A stretch of 62,318 bases of DNA, taken from the NCBI GenBank assembly GCA_018242525.1, contig JAFEBS010000080.1, positions 1-62,318 of the forward strand. The letters run 5' to 3'. A model generated the notes under the pieces. The model had not been told where the DNA came from and did not search any database. It saw nothing but the letters and a program-made list of their open reading frames with translations. Below, piece by piece: positions 44,045 through 53,760 of the stretch (its first letter is position 1; every line of letters begins with the position of its first letter). This stretch comes from Planctomycetota bacterium. GTDB taxonomy: Bacteria; Planctomycetota; Planctomycetia; Planctomycetales; Planctomycetaceae. The translations under genes and the position numbers were made by a program.

Positions 44045-45211
44045 ATGCCTGTGTGTCACGTTCGCGCTGCCCTGATTCCAGGATTCATCTTCGCATGGGT
44101 TGCCGTCGCTGCGGCTCAGAGCGACGACAAGGCGAACGCCCCCTCCAGGACACCGTACTACGGTTCCGGGGGTTCAACGCTAATCTTTCTGCTCACAAAA
44201 CCTGGAGTTCAGCAGGAACTGCGACTCGAAGATTCCGCATCCCAGAAACTGCTGGCTTCACTCCGGGAACTGGACCCGACACACGTCTCCTTTCGAACTC
44301 CGGACGAGAAACGGTGGTTTGCTGAACTGAGGGTCGAGACGGAGCGGAAGTCCAAGGCGGCCATTCAGAAGTCGCTCAGCGAGGAGCAATTCCGACGTTT
44401 GCAGGAATTGGAAGCACAGTACCTGGGTGGTCGAGTCCTGTTGAGTCCGAAGACGGCCGATCGATTCGCGTTGACTGCGGACCAGCAGGAAAGACTCAGG
44501 GCAATTAGCGCGGAATTCGGGTACACGGGTCAGGCGGGGGCACCGCGTCTCAGTGCCGAAGAGGCGTCCGCTCGAATGGAGAAATACAACTCTGATCTGC
44601 TGGCCGTTCTGACGCCAGACCAGATGAATCAATGGAAAGCGATGTCCGGCGCTCCATTCAAGTTTCCGAAGTCGCTGAGCGGCCCTTCCTGGAGGCTGAT
44701 CTATGTCCCGGAAGTTCAAACGGAACTTGGTCTATCGGAAGACGAAGTCGCGGCGCTGGTGCAGTCGCTGGCAGCGATCCAGAAAGAAGACAGTCGCGCG
44801 AGATTTGGTCGCGGACCCGCTCAAGCTCCGGGAAACCATCAACAAGTCATCGACACGGTCCGGCATTCACTGTCGGTCGCACAATGGAATCGACTGCAGG
44901 AACTCATTCTCCAGCAGCACGGAGTGGAATTGCTTTCACACCCCGAGGTGGCAGATAAGCTGGGCCTGAACCGGGACCAGCAGGTCCGAGTCCGTACGGT
45001 GATCGATGAGTATCGTCGCGATCAGTTGAAGAGGAGTCGCCCAGGAGTGCCGGTCAACGTGGAAGAGTCCCGAACTCGCCGGGAAAAGGAACATGCAGAC
45101 TTGCTCGACATTCTGACCCGGGAACAGAAAGAGCAGTGGGAAGAAATGCAGGGAGCGATAGTCGATCCGCTGTTGTTGTTCAGTTCAAGGACCTTGCCGA
45201 CCGAAAAGTAG
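44045..45211 (+). CDS. Secreted helical protein with internal duplication (Spy/LTXXQ-like)
   Basis: A 388-residue protein. The start at 44045 has GGAGG eight bases upstream and gives a signal peptide (LIPGFIFAWVAVAAAQ). The mature part is helical and made of two similar halves: GVQQELRLEDSASQKLL matches EVQTELGLSEDEVAALVQ, LSEEQFRRLQELEAQYLGG matches LSVAQWNRLQELILQQHG, and LLAVLTPDQMNQWKAMSG matches LLDILTREQKEQWEEMQG. Such L-T-x-E/D-Q patterns recall Spy/CpxP-like periplasmic proteins. No enzyme motif is present. It stands alone and converges with the next gene. Confidence 0.75.
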   Translation: MPVCHVRAALIPGFIFAWVAVAAAQSDDKANAPSRTPYYGSGGSTLIFLLTKPGVQQELRLEDSASQKLLASLRELDPTHVSFRTPDEKRWFAELRVETERKSKAAIQKSLSEEQFRRLQELEAQYLGGRVLLSPKTADRFALTADQQERLRAISAEFGYTGQAGAPRLSAEEASARMEKYNSDLLAVLTPDQMNQWKAMSGAPFKFPKSLSGPSWRLIYVPEVQTELGLSEDEVAALVQSLAAIQKEDSRARFGRGPAQAPGNHQQVIDTVRHSLSVAQWNRLQELILQQHGVELLSHPEVADKLGLNRDQQVRVRTVIDEYRRDQLKRSRPGVPVNVEESRTRREKEHADLLDILTREQKEQWEEMQGAIVDPLLLFSSRTLPTEK

Positions 45212-45341
45212 CGCCCCCAGCTGTATTGAGATTTGCAGAGCCGTCACCGGTATGGTGGCAATCTGTCCCTTCGTCACCGGCTGAAACACATCCTTTTCGG
45301 CGATTAGTGCGGTGGAGAAGTCCGGGTCCTGACGAATCTCG

Positions 45342-46997
45342 CTACTCCCGCCGCATGACAATCACAAGTTCCGGCTCATTGCCTTCGGCAGGCTTGCTCG
45401 ATTCGTCAACGGACTGCCATCCCTTCCCGGAGACGTTGATGGAAAGCGGGTATTCCGGAACAAGCCCATCCGAGGCCCAACGACCATCGTTCTGTTTGCG
45501 GAAACGAACCGTTTGTTGACCACCCAGTTCGGCAGGAAGGCGGGATGTGCCTTTCACTGCGACACCTTCGACGGGTTGCTGAAGGTCATCAACGACTTTG
45601 ATGATCAGCCTGGTCGGACGAAACTGCATCACTTCGATTCCATAAATGCTGGCGTCGACGGTCCCGAGGTCAATGGACTGAGTATACGGTGCGAAGGCCG
45701 CTTTCGGTTTGGTTCGGACGAGAACCGCTTGGTTGGGACTGCGACCGAGCGAGATGCGGGTCGTGGTTGTTCCTTTGGGAACGCGAGCGACACAAATCCC
45801 AGGTGCCTGCCGAAGGATCGTCCCTGAGACGAATCCTCCTTCAAATTGTCCAGTGACCGCAAACGGTGAAGTCACGACCGCATTTCCGGCCGAGTTGATT
45901 GTCTTCACTTCGATGTCTGCCGCCGGACGCGCACGGAAGACTGCCAATTCGCTTTGCATCGGCAATCGTCGTTTCTCCGTCAAAAAAACTCCTTCAAATT
46001 CCGGGGGGTGTTGTGCAGCGAGGTTCGGAACGATTCGAATCTCAAAATCTCCGTCGTGCACGGGGGGCAGTTCGAATTCGCCATTCGCTTCAGAATACGC
46101 CAAACGTTCGTACAGCGTGGCGATGCGGGCATCCGCCATCAGAGCTGTCACTTCCGCAGATTCCGCGGATCTTCGTATTGCTGAGACTCGCAGTCCCTCA
46201 ATGGGCTTTCCATCGGATCCAAGAACCCGACCACGAACAGATCGACCGGATGGCACCTTGATTGTCCCGAAGTCACCGTCCTTGGGAGGTTCGGAAAATC
46301 CAAGTGCCGCAGGGGCATGTCCCGCGGGAAGCAGCCAGATGGCACCACATCCTGGAGAGGCCGCTCCGAATTGGAATCTGCCATCCTCATCTGTCTTCGT
46401 TTGCACGTTTGGAATTCGTGAAAACGGTGGAACTGGTGGCTTGCCACGATAGCTGAATCCGGCGATTGCTACGTTCGCGGCTGGCAATCCGTCCTCGTAG
46501 ACAGCCCTGCCTTTCAGTGAGATGCCCGCCTGGAGCCGTGTTACATTCCCCGGGACGATTTGGCCCGTATCTTCAAGACGTCGTCCCGCTCGAACCCGAA
46601 ACCGCTCCACCGCGGGCAGGTACATTGAGTGTGACATCCAAACTCGGACAATCAGTCGCAGCTCTGGATCTTCGGGTTCAACAACGTCAAACAGGCAGGT
46701 TCCGTTGGCATCCGTGACATACTCCTCGCGGGGAAACAGTTTTCGAATCGGGTAATGTCCGTCGTTGCGAAAGACCTCCTTTTCGATCTGGACAACTGCC
46801 CCGCTGACAGGCGCACCAGTCTGCTGATCTTCCAGTCGCCATTGCCAGGCTTTTCCCGGCTCACTCCAGCAGGGCCGCGTGGTGCCAAAGCTGATTGTAG
46901 CGGCGATCATTGAAAGCACCGCAAAACGACAGGTTGGCTGAAATATCAATCGGTGGCCGCCATGCGCCAACAATTGTCTCGAGGACCTTGAGCTCAT
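45342..46997 (-). CDS. Secreted protein with repeated carboxypeptidase-regulatory-like beta domains
   Basis: A 551-residue protein. The start at 46997 is chosen because earlier in-frame codons overlap the upstream gene; a hydrophobic segment (FAVLSMIAATISFGT) follows. At least four transthyretin/CarboxypepD_reg-like units are visible: LEDQQTGAPVSGAVVQIE, SLKGRAVYEDGLPAANVAI, SVRGRVLGSDGKPIEGLRV and VDDLQQPVEGVAVKGTSR. Each has the strand-turn (D/N)G-P(V/I)-G(A/V) pattern. Such domains are structural and carry ligands or substrates on the surface. It is the second gene of a pair with the LolA-like gene 47 bases upstream. Confidence 0.75.
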   Translation of the reverse strand: MSSRSSRQLLAHGGHRLIFQPTCRFAVLSMIAATISFGTTRPCWSEPGKAWQWRLEDQQTGAPVSGAVVQIEKEVFRNDGHYPIRKLFPREEYVTDANGTCLFDVVEPEDPELRLIVRVWMSHSMYLPAVERFRVRAGRRLEDTGQIVPGNVTRLQAGISLKGRAVYEDGLPAANVAIAGFSYRGKPPVPPFSRIPNVQTKTDEDGRFQFGAASPGCGAIWLLPAGHAPAALGFSEPPKDGDFGTIKVPSGRSVRGRVLGSDGKPIEGLRVSAIRRSAESAEVTALMADARIATLYERLAYSEANGEFELPPVHDGDFEIRIVPNLAAQHPPEFEGVFLTEKRRLPMQSELAVFRARPAADIEVKTINSAGNAVVTSPFAVTGQFEGGFVSGTILRQAPGICVARVPKGTTTTRISLGRSPNQAVLVRTKPKAAFAPYTQSIDLGTVDASIYGIEVMQFRPTRLIIKVVDDLQQPVEGVAVKGTSRLPAELGGQQTVRFRKQNDGRWASDGLVPEYPLSINVSGKGWQSVDESSKPAEGNEPELVIVMRRE

Positions 46998-47044
46998 TGT
47001 GTGATTTCTCGTATGAACGCGGTTGTGCCGACCGAATGGTCGTC

Positions 47045-48211
47045 CTATTGGCCCCTCTGGCGTCGACGCCACAAAGTCACGCCAAGGACGATGAAAACCA
47101 GGATATTGGCTGGTAGAATAAAACGAGTGAAATAACGGTTGTTCGAGCGATGGAGTTGCGTTGTGAAGGGCCGGCGCTCGTTTAGAGAACCATCGTTACC
47201 CGCAATCAGAATCTTCGCAGGCCGTGTGGCATCATCCGCACGACAGTCCGCCACTTCCAATCCCGCCGGGAACTTCAGGTCAAAAAACTCGTCAGGGATA
47301 TTGTTCGCCTCAATCGTTTGCACGTCATACTCATAAACTACAAGCACCTCCCCTTGAAGCTCGGTAGGCGCTTTCGCCCCAGCAAAACGGTTGGCGAGTG
47401 CATGAGTCGGCAACCAGAAGCCTGGAGTCACTTCTTCAAAGCGATCCATGTTGATCTGCCAGGTCAGGACATCGCCATCACCTTGATAGATTTCCTTCTT
47501 TCGGATCGCGTATCCGAGTGCAGGATCACACCAGATTCTCATTCGCGGTTTCCGTTTCCAGTCGATCGAAATGCAAGAATGGCCGGCGACGTCCTCACGA
47601 CCGGCCCTGAGCGTACAGAGCCCCGCCTCAATTCCATCGGATAATCGGCCTTCCGGAAGTGCCTTTCCGCCCTTTCCGCCTGGTGCAACGCGGCATGAAA
47701 GCCCGAGATACATTGAATTGAAATGACCTTTTGTATCAACTTCTTTTAGATCCAATAATGCCCCCATCTGTCCGCCTGGGTCGCGGCGACGCAGGGTTGA
47801 GCCGTTGAACGCCACAATGGTGTTCGCCGTGGTGTTGATTGGAGTCGCACCAGGCACGCCAGCCAGTTGCGCGACTGACTGTAGTTCAGCCGCACGATCC
47901 GCCAAGTCGCCCGTGCGGTCATAGCTGAAGTAGCGTTTGCTGCCCTTGACTGCAAAAACTTGACGATCAGTGCCGATACACGCAATGGGAGTATACTTGC
48001 TGACGTCGGCTGCATTGCCAACGAGCTTGTTCGAGTAGGTGTAGGTGACTCTGATACTGTGTAAGGACGAGTCCTGTTCTCGAATCGTCTCCAGTACCGT
48101 CTGAAGCAGTTCCGATTCCTTGGTGCCTGCCAGCGTTTGCGAGGTGCACATCAGGCACAGAATCAGAAACTTCAACCAATCGGACACGAAGTGCAGCGTG
48201 GTGGAGTCCAC
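47045..48211 (-). CDS. Secreted LolA-like protein with C-terminal membrane anchor
   Basis: A 388-residue protein whose frame begins with GTG at 48211 and lacks a clear ribosome site. The N terminus has a hydrophobic signal (LKFLILCLMCTSQTLAG). The body has alternating strands with SIRVTYTYSNKLVG near the start and MRIWCDPALGYAIRKKEIY later, similar to LolA/DUF1571-type secreted proteins. The C terminus is a single membrane helix (FILPANILVFIVLGVTLW) with an Arg-rich end, which resembles a sorting-signal layout: LP motif, helix, RRRQR. A nearby sorting enzyme was not found. Function unknown. Confidence 0.72.
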   Translation of the reverse strand: MDSTTLHFVSDWLKFLILCLMCTSQTLAGTKESELLQTVLETIREQDSSLHSIRVTYTYSNKLVGNAADVSKYTPIACIGTDRQVFAVKGSKRYFSYDRTGDLADRAAELQSVAQLAGVPGATPINTTANTIVAFNGSTLRRRDPGGQMGALLDLKEVDTKGHFNSMYLGLSCRVAPGGKGGKALPEGRLSDGIEAGLCTLRAGREDVAGHSCISIDWKRKPRMRIWCDPALGYAIRKKEIYQGDGDVLTWQINMDRFEEVTPGFWLPTHALANRFAGAKAPTELQGEVLVVYEYDVQTIEANNIPDEFFDLKFPAGLEVADCRADDATRPAKILIAGNDGSLNERRPFTTQLHRSNNRYFTRFILPANILVFIVLGVTLWRRRQRGQ

Positions 48212-48584
48212 GTATTCAAAAGCGGCCGCAGTTGCGCTGATGGGAGGTTGGTTAAGCGCGAGTGGCTTGCGATAGTAATGCGCGTAGGTGTTAAGGTGAA
48301 ACGCTTCTTGGTTACAAATCCGTCAGTAGTGTCGTCATCGGCCGTGGTGTTGGTGTGAACCGATCCGAGTTGGTTGCTCGACTTGTACGCGGTCGTGACA
48401 CCGTATTCGTTGCAGCAAAAAGGTAGGTCTCACTCGATGTCACCGGATCGTTGGCCGGTGGCAGAGAGACGCCGGTGCTTGGTAGAATCGGCTGGGGAAA
48501 TCGCACGGTCATGCAGTGATTTGCACCCGATCGTCCCGGGAACTGATTTTCCCCGCTCAAAAGAGATTCTAACTGGAGACACTC
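48212..48584. other. Intergenic region between divergent genes
   Basis: These 373 bases separate the LolA-like gene and the NIPSNAP gene. Short open frames here have no coding character. No clear promoter, RNA or repeat was seen. Confidence 0.5.
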
Positions 48585-49022
48585 ATGTTCTGTGCCCGTA
48601 ATCTGACCGTCGTGGCTGCGTTATTGTTGGGAATTGGCCTGGGGTGGTCGACGGCTTCGCTGAAGGCGGAGTCTGAAAAGCGGTCGATGGTTTACGAATT
48701 GCGGACCTATTTCACTCTTGAAGGTCGGCTGCCGGCGCTGAATGCCCGGTTCGAGCATCACACGATGAAACTGTTTGAAAAGCACGGCATGAAGAATGTC
48801 GTGTATGGGACGCCAATCGACAACGAGGGAAAGCCAATTGACAACAAGCTGGTTTACCTGCTGGCCCACAAGAGCCAGGAAGCGGCGGCGGCTTCGTTTG
48901 CCGAGTTTCGGAATGACCCCGAATGGATCGCCGCCCGCGATGAATCGGAAAAGGATGGGAAAATCGTCGCCAAGGTGGAGTCGATGTTCCTGGTTCCGAC
49001 GGAGTATTCGCCGCTGAAGTAG
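48585..49022 (+). CDS. NIPSNAP family protein, secreted
   Basis: A 145-residue protein with a signal peptide (LTVVAALLLGIGLGWSTA) and then a NIPSNAP domain, a ferredoxin-like dimeric alpha/beta barrel. Family landmarks are MVYELRTYFTLEGRLPAL near the start, FEHHTMKLFEKHGMKNV and the end WIAARDESEKDG. NIPSNAP proteins lack a defined catalytic role. The size is normal for a one-domain member. The gene stands alone before the transporter gene. Confidence 0.88.
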   Translation: MFCARNLTVVAALLLGIGLGWSTASLKAESEKRSMVYELRTYFTLEGRLPALNARFEHHTMKLFEKHGMKNVVYGTPIDNEGKPIDNKLVYLLAHKSQEAAAASFAEFRNDPEWIAARDESEKDGKIVAKVESMFLVPTEYSPLK

Positions 49023-49173
49023 GGAATCACATGCAGAATGCTGGAACGGAATCCCGGAATTCCACAACGTTAATTCAACGCGCCAGCGTGGGACGACTGT
49101 GTTGGTTACGCATCGACCAATCCCTCGCTCGCGCTTCGGGCTACTGTTGCGACGAGCGAGCTTCCGAGGTCCT

Positions 49174-50169
49174 ATGCGCTGGCTGATTCAATCCTGGTTC
49201 CTGGTGGCCCTGGTCATTCTTCTCCCTGGAGGAATGGCTTGGGGCTGGGTGACAACCGAGGCGTGGCGACAATCGACGGTCGGGCGGGTTCACCCGGGAT
49301 CGACCACCATCGCCATTCTGTTTCTGATGGCTTTCAGCTTGAACAGCAGTCGCCTGCGGGATTCGTTTCGTTCCCCCGGGCCGGTTGTCTGGGGAACGAT
49401 CGTCAACATTGGCATCCTGCCCCTGTTGGCATGGCCGCTCGCCTGTCGCTTTTCGTTACCGGACTTTTCATTGGGACTGATGATCGCGGCAGTGGTTCCC
49501 TGCACTCTGGCAACCGCCTCGGTCTCGACGCGGCAGGCGGGCGGGAACGATGCCGTGTCACTGCTGATCACCTTGTTGACCAATTTGATCAGTGTCGGCC
49601 TGACACCACTCTGGCTGAAGTGGACGATCTCGATGGAGGCCAACATCGATCCCTGGCCGGTGATTGCCAACCTGACAATGACGGTTCTGTTGCCGACGAT
49701 TGCAGGCCAGGTGGCCCGCTCGATCCCTCCGCTGGGCCGGGTCGCGGTTGCGCACCGAATGGGGGTCAGCATCGCCGCCCAGTGCCTGGTGCTGGTGATC
49801 GTGACCAAGGCCGCCGTCGAGGCCGGGGGGAGACTGCAGACTCAATCCACCTGGCCGGCCGGGATGGAATTCCTGGCACTGATCGCGGCCTGCGCGGGTG
49901 TGCATACGGTCAGCATGTGGATCGCGGAGTGGGGTGGCCGGTGGCTGGGGTTGCCGCGTTTTGACCGGATTGCGACCGTTTTTGCCGGCAGTCAGAAGAC
50001 ACTTCCGGTCGGGTTGTTGCTGGCCAGCATGCCGGCGATCACCGGCGAATTGAGCCTGCCGTTTATCACGTTTCCGATCCTGCTGTTTCACGCCGTGCAA
50101 CTGATGCTGGATACGGCGATAGCCGATCAGATCGCGAAACGGACGCCCGTTCCAGCGGCCGCAGGCTGA
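49174..50169 (+). CDS. BASS family sodium-dependent transporter (bile acid:Na+ symporter-like)
   Basis: A 331-residue membrane protein with about nine to ten hydrophobic segments. The start at 49174 has GAGG four bases upstream and begins in the first helix; the earlier 25 codons are doubtful. The middle contains AAVVPCTLATASVSTRQAGG, where BASS proteins have the conserved unwound-helix segment, and FAGSQKTLPVGLLLASMP at the second crossing near the C terminus. The two motifs support a BASS fold. The substrate (bile acid-like organic anion or other) cannot be told. Confidence 0.85.
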   Translation: MRWLIQSWFLVALVILLPGGMAWGWVTTEAWRQSTVGRVHPGSTTIAILFLMAFSLNSSRLRDSFRSPGPVVWGTIVNIGILPLLAWPLACRFSLPDFSLGLMIAAVVPCTLATASVSTRQAGGNDAVSLLITLLTNLISVGLTPLWLKWTISMEANIDPWPVIANLTMTVLLPTIAGQVARSIPPLGRVAVAHRMGVSIAAQCLVLVIVTKAAVEAGGRLQTQSTWPAGMEFLALIAACAGVHTVSMWIAEWGGRWLGLPRFDRIATVFAGSQKTLPVGLLLASMPAITGELSLPFITFPILLFHAVQLMLDTAIADQIAKRTPVPAAAG

Positions 50170-50187
50170 CCGTCGATGGCGACGGTC
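50168..50187 (+). terminator. Hairpin after the BASS transporter gene
   Basis: GACCGTCG and CGACGGTC form a perfect 8-bp GC-rich stem with the loop ATGG, starting at the stop codon. No T-run follows, so function as a terminator is uncertain. Confidence 0.35.
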
Positions 50188-50393
50188 GGGGGACCGTCAG
50201 TCGGTTGAGTAGAGTTAATTCCGCCGAATTTGCTCGACGGGTGACTTCAATTTGATGTTCCCTGCTTGGTCCGCGGTTCACGGTCGAGTACAAACCTCAC
50301 GTCCGACTGCTGGCCTTCGTCAATTGATGGCGGTGGACGTCGGACGATTTGTCACTGTCCGCATCTGGCAAGCCCCACCGCATGGAGTGATTT

Positions 50394-52367
50394 ATGGCGA
50401 TCAAGCAATTGACCGAGGAGCAGATTCGCGACTGGAGCGTGGAGCAGAAGGATCGGTGGTGGTTTGAGAATGTTTATCGTGGAAACATGCCGCAACTGAC
50501 GATGCGGGCGGCGGTGACGGGATTTCTTCTGGGTGGACTGCTGTCGGCCACAAACCTGTACATCGGAGCCAAGACCGGGTGGTCACTGGGAGTCGGGATC
50601 ACGTCGGTCATCCTGGCGTTCGCGTTCTTCAAGATCCTGCAGAATCTGGGATTCAGCGAATTTACGATCCTGGAAAACAACGCGATGCAGTCGATCGCGA
50701 CATCCGCGGGTTACATGACCGCGCCGCTCATTTCGTCGCTGGCCGCCTACATGATCGTCAACGAGGTCATTTTGCCGTGGTGGCAGATTATTTCCTGGAA
50801 TGTCGCACTTTCGATCCTGGGGGTGTTGTTTGCGTTTCCGATGAAACGGCGATTCATCAACGACGAACAGCATCCGTTTCCCGAGGGACAGGCGGCGGGC
50901 GTGGTGATGGACACGCTGCACTCGTCCGACGCGTCGGTGGGACTCTACAAGGCGAAAGTCCTGGCGGTTGCCGCCGGCGCGGCCGCTTTCATCAAGTTCC
51001 TGCAGGCTGAATCAATTCATACCTGGCTGCAAGTCGCCCTCTGGCTGCCGGCCGGCCTGACGAAGAAGGCCTGGCAGAAAACGATTGACGATGGGGCCAA
51101 ACGAATCTGGGTGCTGCACGAAGATCTGTTCCAGTTATTCGGATTGACGGGCGACAGGGTTCCGACGTTTCGCGGGATCAAAATGAATCAACTGACGGTG
51201 GTTCCGGCGCTGGACCTGGCGTTGATGGGGGCCGGGGGATTGATGGGCATCAGAGCGGGTGCCTCGCTGCTGATCGGCGCCATCCTGAACTATTTGATCC
51301 TGGTTCCGTGGATGATCGATTTGGGAGACATCAAACCAGTCAACGGTGCCTATAGCTTCCGGGTGATCACCACCTGGTCGTTGTGGCCCGGCGTGGCGGC
51401 GATGGTCGTCGCCTCGTTTGTCGCGTTCTTCGCCAAACCCGCGGTGATCACCAGCGCCTTCCATGGACTGTTCGGGAAGCGGACCAAACAAGACATCCTG
51501 GAAGACATTGAAGTCCCGCTGTGGACCTCGATCATTGGCATTCCCATCATGAGTCTGGTCACGGCCGTGATGGCCTGGTTGTATTTCGACGTGCCGATCT
51601 GGGCTTCGCTGATCGGATTGCCGCTGACCTTCGTCGTGTCGCTGATCGCCGCCAATTCGACGGCACTCACAGGAACAACTCCCGTGGGCGCGACCAGTAA
51701 AATCACGCAGTTGTTTTATGGAATCGTGCGGCCGGGCGACATCAATTCGAACCTGGCCACGGCCGGAATCACCGCCGAAGTTGTCAGCAATTCCTCCAAT
51801 CTGCTGATGGATATCAAGCCCGGATACATGCTGGGCGCCAAGCCACGCCAGCAGGCGATCGGTCACATCATCGGCATCTTCAGCGGCGCGATCGCCAGTA
51901 CTTTCCTGTTCTATGTACTCTTCACCAAGGGAATTGATTCGAACGATCCCGCCACGATTGCCAATCTGCAAAGCGAACAGTTTCCGATGCCATCTGTCAC
52001 CGTCTGGACTGGCATTGCGAAAGTCCTGACCGAGGGATTGAAGAACCTGCCACCGTCCATCATCAAGGCAGTGATCGTGGCGGCGATCTCGGCCCTGGTC
52101 CTGGAAGTACTGCGCATTCAATCTCGAAATCGCCTGCCGCTGTCTCCCGTGGCCATCGGACTCGCTTTCGTCATTGATTTCAAATCGGTGTTGTGCATGT
52201 TCATGGGAGCGTTCCTGTTCTGGCTGGCCGGTGTCGGTCGATCACGAACCGAGGGCCAGCCCGGAAACGTGTTTGTCGAAAATCACGAACCAATCTGTGC
52301 GGGGATCATTGCCGGAGCCAGCCTGATGGGAATCGCCGATATTCTGGTGATGGTGTTCCTGCTCTAA
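50394..52367 (+). CDS. OPT family oligopeptide transporter
   Basis: A 657-residue protein with about 15 hydrophobic segments. The N-terminal part (MPQLTMRAAVTGFLLGGLLS, ATNLYIGAKTGWSLGVGITS) is the typical start of bacterial OPT proteins, and NNAMQSIATSAGYMTAPLIS follows as the family's early conserved stretch. TSKITQLFYGIVRPGDINSN and SNLLMDIKPGYMLGAKPRQQ are the late landmarks. OPT proteins carry peptides or metal-chelates by proton symport. The next gene, 45 bases after, encodes peptidase T, which would break down imported tripeptides; this supports peptides as substrate. Confidence 0.92.
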   Translation: MAIKQLTEEQIRDWSVEQKDRWWFENVYRGNMPQLTMRAAVTGFLLGGLLSATNLYIGAKTGWSLGVGITSVILAFAFFKILQNLGFSEFTILENNAMQSIATSAGYMTAPLISSLAAYMIVNEVILPWWQIISWNVALSILGVLFAFPMKRRFINDEQHPFPEGQAAGVVMDTLHSSDASVGLYKAKVLAVAAGAAAFIKFLQAESIHTWLQVALWLPAGLTKKAWQKTIDDGAKRIWVLHEDLFQLFGLTGDRVPTFRGIKMNQLTVVPALDLALMGAGGLMGIRAGASLLIGAILNYLILVPWMIDLGDIKPVNGAYSFRVITTWSLWPGVAAMVVASFVAFFAKPAVITSAFHGLFGKRTKQDILEDIEVPLWTSIIGIPIMSLVTAVMAWLYFDVPIWASLIGLPLTFVVSLIAANSTALTGTTPVGATSKITQLFYGIVRPGDINSNLATAGITAEVVSNSSNLLMDIKPGYMLGAKPRQQAIGHIIGIFSGAIASTFLFYVLFTKGIDSNDPATIANLQSEQFPMPSVTVWTGIAKVLTEGLKNLPPSIIKAVIVAAISALVLEVLRIQSRNRLPLSPVAIGLAFVIDFKSVLCMFMGAFLFWLAGVGRSRTEGQPGNVFVENHEPICAGIIAGASLMGIADILVMVFLL

Positions 52368-52412
52368 ACAACTGCTGTTGATTAACGAATCTCCTTTTTC
52401 GTGAGTCCCCAG

Positions 52413-53639
52413 ATGACAACCCTGCTTGATCGTTTCTTGCGTTACGTCCGTGTGGATACCCAGTCCGACGAAACCAGCACGACCTACCCGAGTACCGCCA
52501 AACAGATCACGCTCAGCCAGATGCTGGCGGACGAGTGCCGGTCGCTGGGTTTGACCGATGTCACATGCGACGAATTCGGGATCGTGATGGCGACTGTTCC
52601 GGCCACGATTTCCGCGGCCGTCCCCGTGATCGCCTATGTGGCTCACGTCGACACTTCGCCGGAATACTCGTCCACCAATGTCAATCCGCAGTTGCACGTG
52701 AACTATCAGGGGGGAGACATTATTCTGCCCCGCGATGGCAAGGTGCTGCGCGTCAGCGAGAATCCCGACCTGAACAATTGTCTTGGCCACACAGTCATCA
52801 CGACCGATGGTTCGACGCTGCTCGGATCCGACGACAAGTCGGGTGTGGCGGTGATCATGTCGGCGGCTGCGGAAATGATGCGGCGCGGCGCCGAATGGAA
52901 GCACGGCCCCGTTCGACTCTGTTTTACCTGTGATGAGGAAATCGGTCGTGGGACCGACAAGCTGGACCTGCAGAAGCTGGGCGCCCACGTCGCTTACACG
53001 CTGGATGGTGGTGGACGGGACGAAATCGATTCGGAAACGTTTTCGGCCGATGGTGCCAGGGTGACCGTGAAGGGGATTAATACGCATCCGTCCGTCGGGA
53101 AGGGAGCGATGGTCAATTCGATCCGGATCCTCAGCACGTTCCTGTCACGCCTGCCGACAGCCCGCTTGAGTCCTGAAACAACAGACGGCCGGGAAGGCTT
53201 TATTCATCCGTATCAGATCGAAGGGGGCGTGGCCGAAGCGAGCGCCCGGCTGATCCTGCGGGATTTCGAGACGGCGAACCTGGCGAAACAGGCTCAACTG
53301 CTGGAATCGATCGCCGAATCGCTGCGCGCGGAACATCCCCGGGCCAAGATCCTGGTCGAAGTCCGCCCTCAGTATCGCAACATGCGGGAGGGCCTGGCCT
53401 CGGAACCGCGTGCGGTCTCGAAGGCCGTTGACGCCATGAAATCGCTCGGCCGGGTTCCAAAGATGACCATCATCCGCGGCGGCACCGACGGTTCAATGTT
53501 AACCGCCAAGGGGCTGCCAACCCCCAACCTGTCCACGGGTGAGCACAATCCCCATTCCCCGCTGGAATGGACCAGCCTGGAAGAAATGCAGGCCGCCGTC
53601 GATGTTCTGGTCCAACTTGCCGCCGAATGGGCTCATTAA
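52413..53639 (+). CDS. pepT: Peptidase T (tripeptide aminopeptidase, M20 family)
   Basis: A 408-residue cytoplasmic enzyme. The start at ATG 52413 (MTTLLDRFLRYVRVDTQSDE) matches the normal PepT N terminus; an in-frame GTG at 52401 is less likely. Zinc ligands and active-site regions are seen in VAHVDTSPEYSS, GSDDKSGVAVIMSAA, CFTCDEEIGRGTDKLD, YTLDGGGRDEIDSETFSA and RGGTDGSMLTAKGLPTPN followed by TGEHNPHS. These match the dinuclear zinc site of M20B enzymes. PepT removes the N-terminal residue from tripeptides. Its position after the OPT transporter gene suggests a peptide-utilisation operon. Confidence 0.93.
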   Translation: MTTLLDRFLRYVRVDTQSDETSTTYPSTAKQITLSQMLADECRSLGLTDVTCDEFGIVMATVPATISAAVPVIAYVAHVDTSPEYSSTNVNPQLHVNYQGGDIILPRDGKVLRVSENPDLNNCLGHTVITTDGSTLLGSDDKSGVAVIMSAAAEMMRRGAEWKHGPVRLCFTCDEEIGRGTDKLDLQKLGAHVAYTLDGGGRDEIDSETFSADGARVTVKGINTHPSVGKGAMVNSIRILSTFLSRLPTARLSPETTDGREGFIHPYQIEGGVAEASARLILRDFETANLAKQAQLLESIAESLRAEHPRAKILVEVRPQYRNMREGLASEPRAVSKAVDAMKSLGRVPKMTIIRGGTDGSMLTAKGLPTPNLSTGEHNPHSPLEWTSLEEMQAAVDVLVQLAAEWAH

Positions 53640-53660
53640 TTTGCTGGCGTGATCAGTCCG

Positions 53661-53757
53661 GCGTTGCGTACCAAATGGGGTCAGACCCCTGCCACAGATC
53701 ACTGATTTGAGTAGAAACCACATTGGGAGGGGGCAGACCCCATTTGGTACGCAACGC
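53661..53757. repeat. Inverted repeat with 30-bp arms carrying GGGGTCAGACCCC
   Basis: Arms 53661-53690 and 53728-53757 are reverse complements at 28 of 30 positions, with a 37-base spacer. The left arm carries GGGGTCAGACCCC, itself a palindrome; the right arm has the variant GGGGGCAGACCCC. From memory, this core is common in REP elements linked to REP-associated tyrosine transposases. It lies between two converging genes and may double as their terminator. Confidence 0.85.
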
Positions 53758-53760
53758 TGA

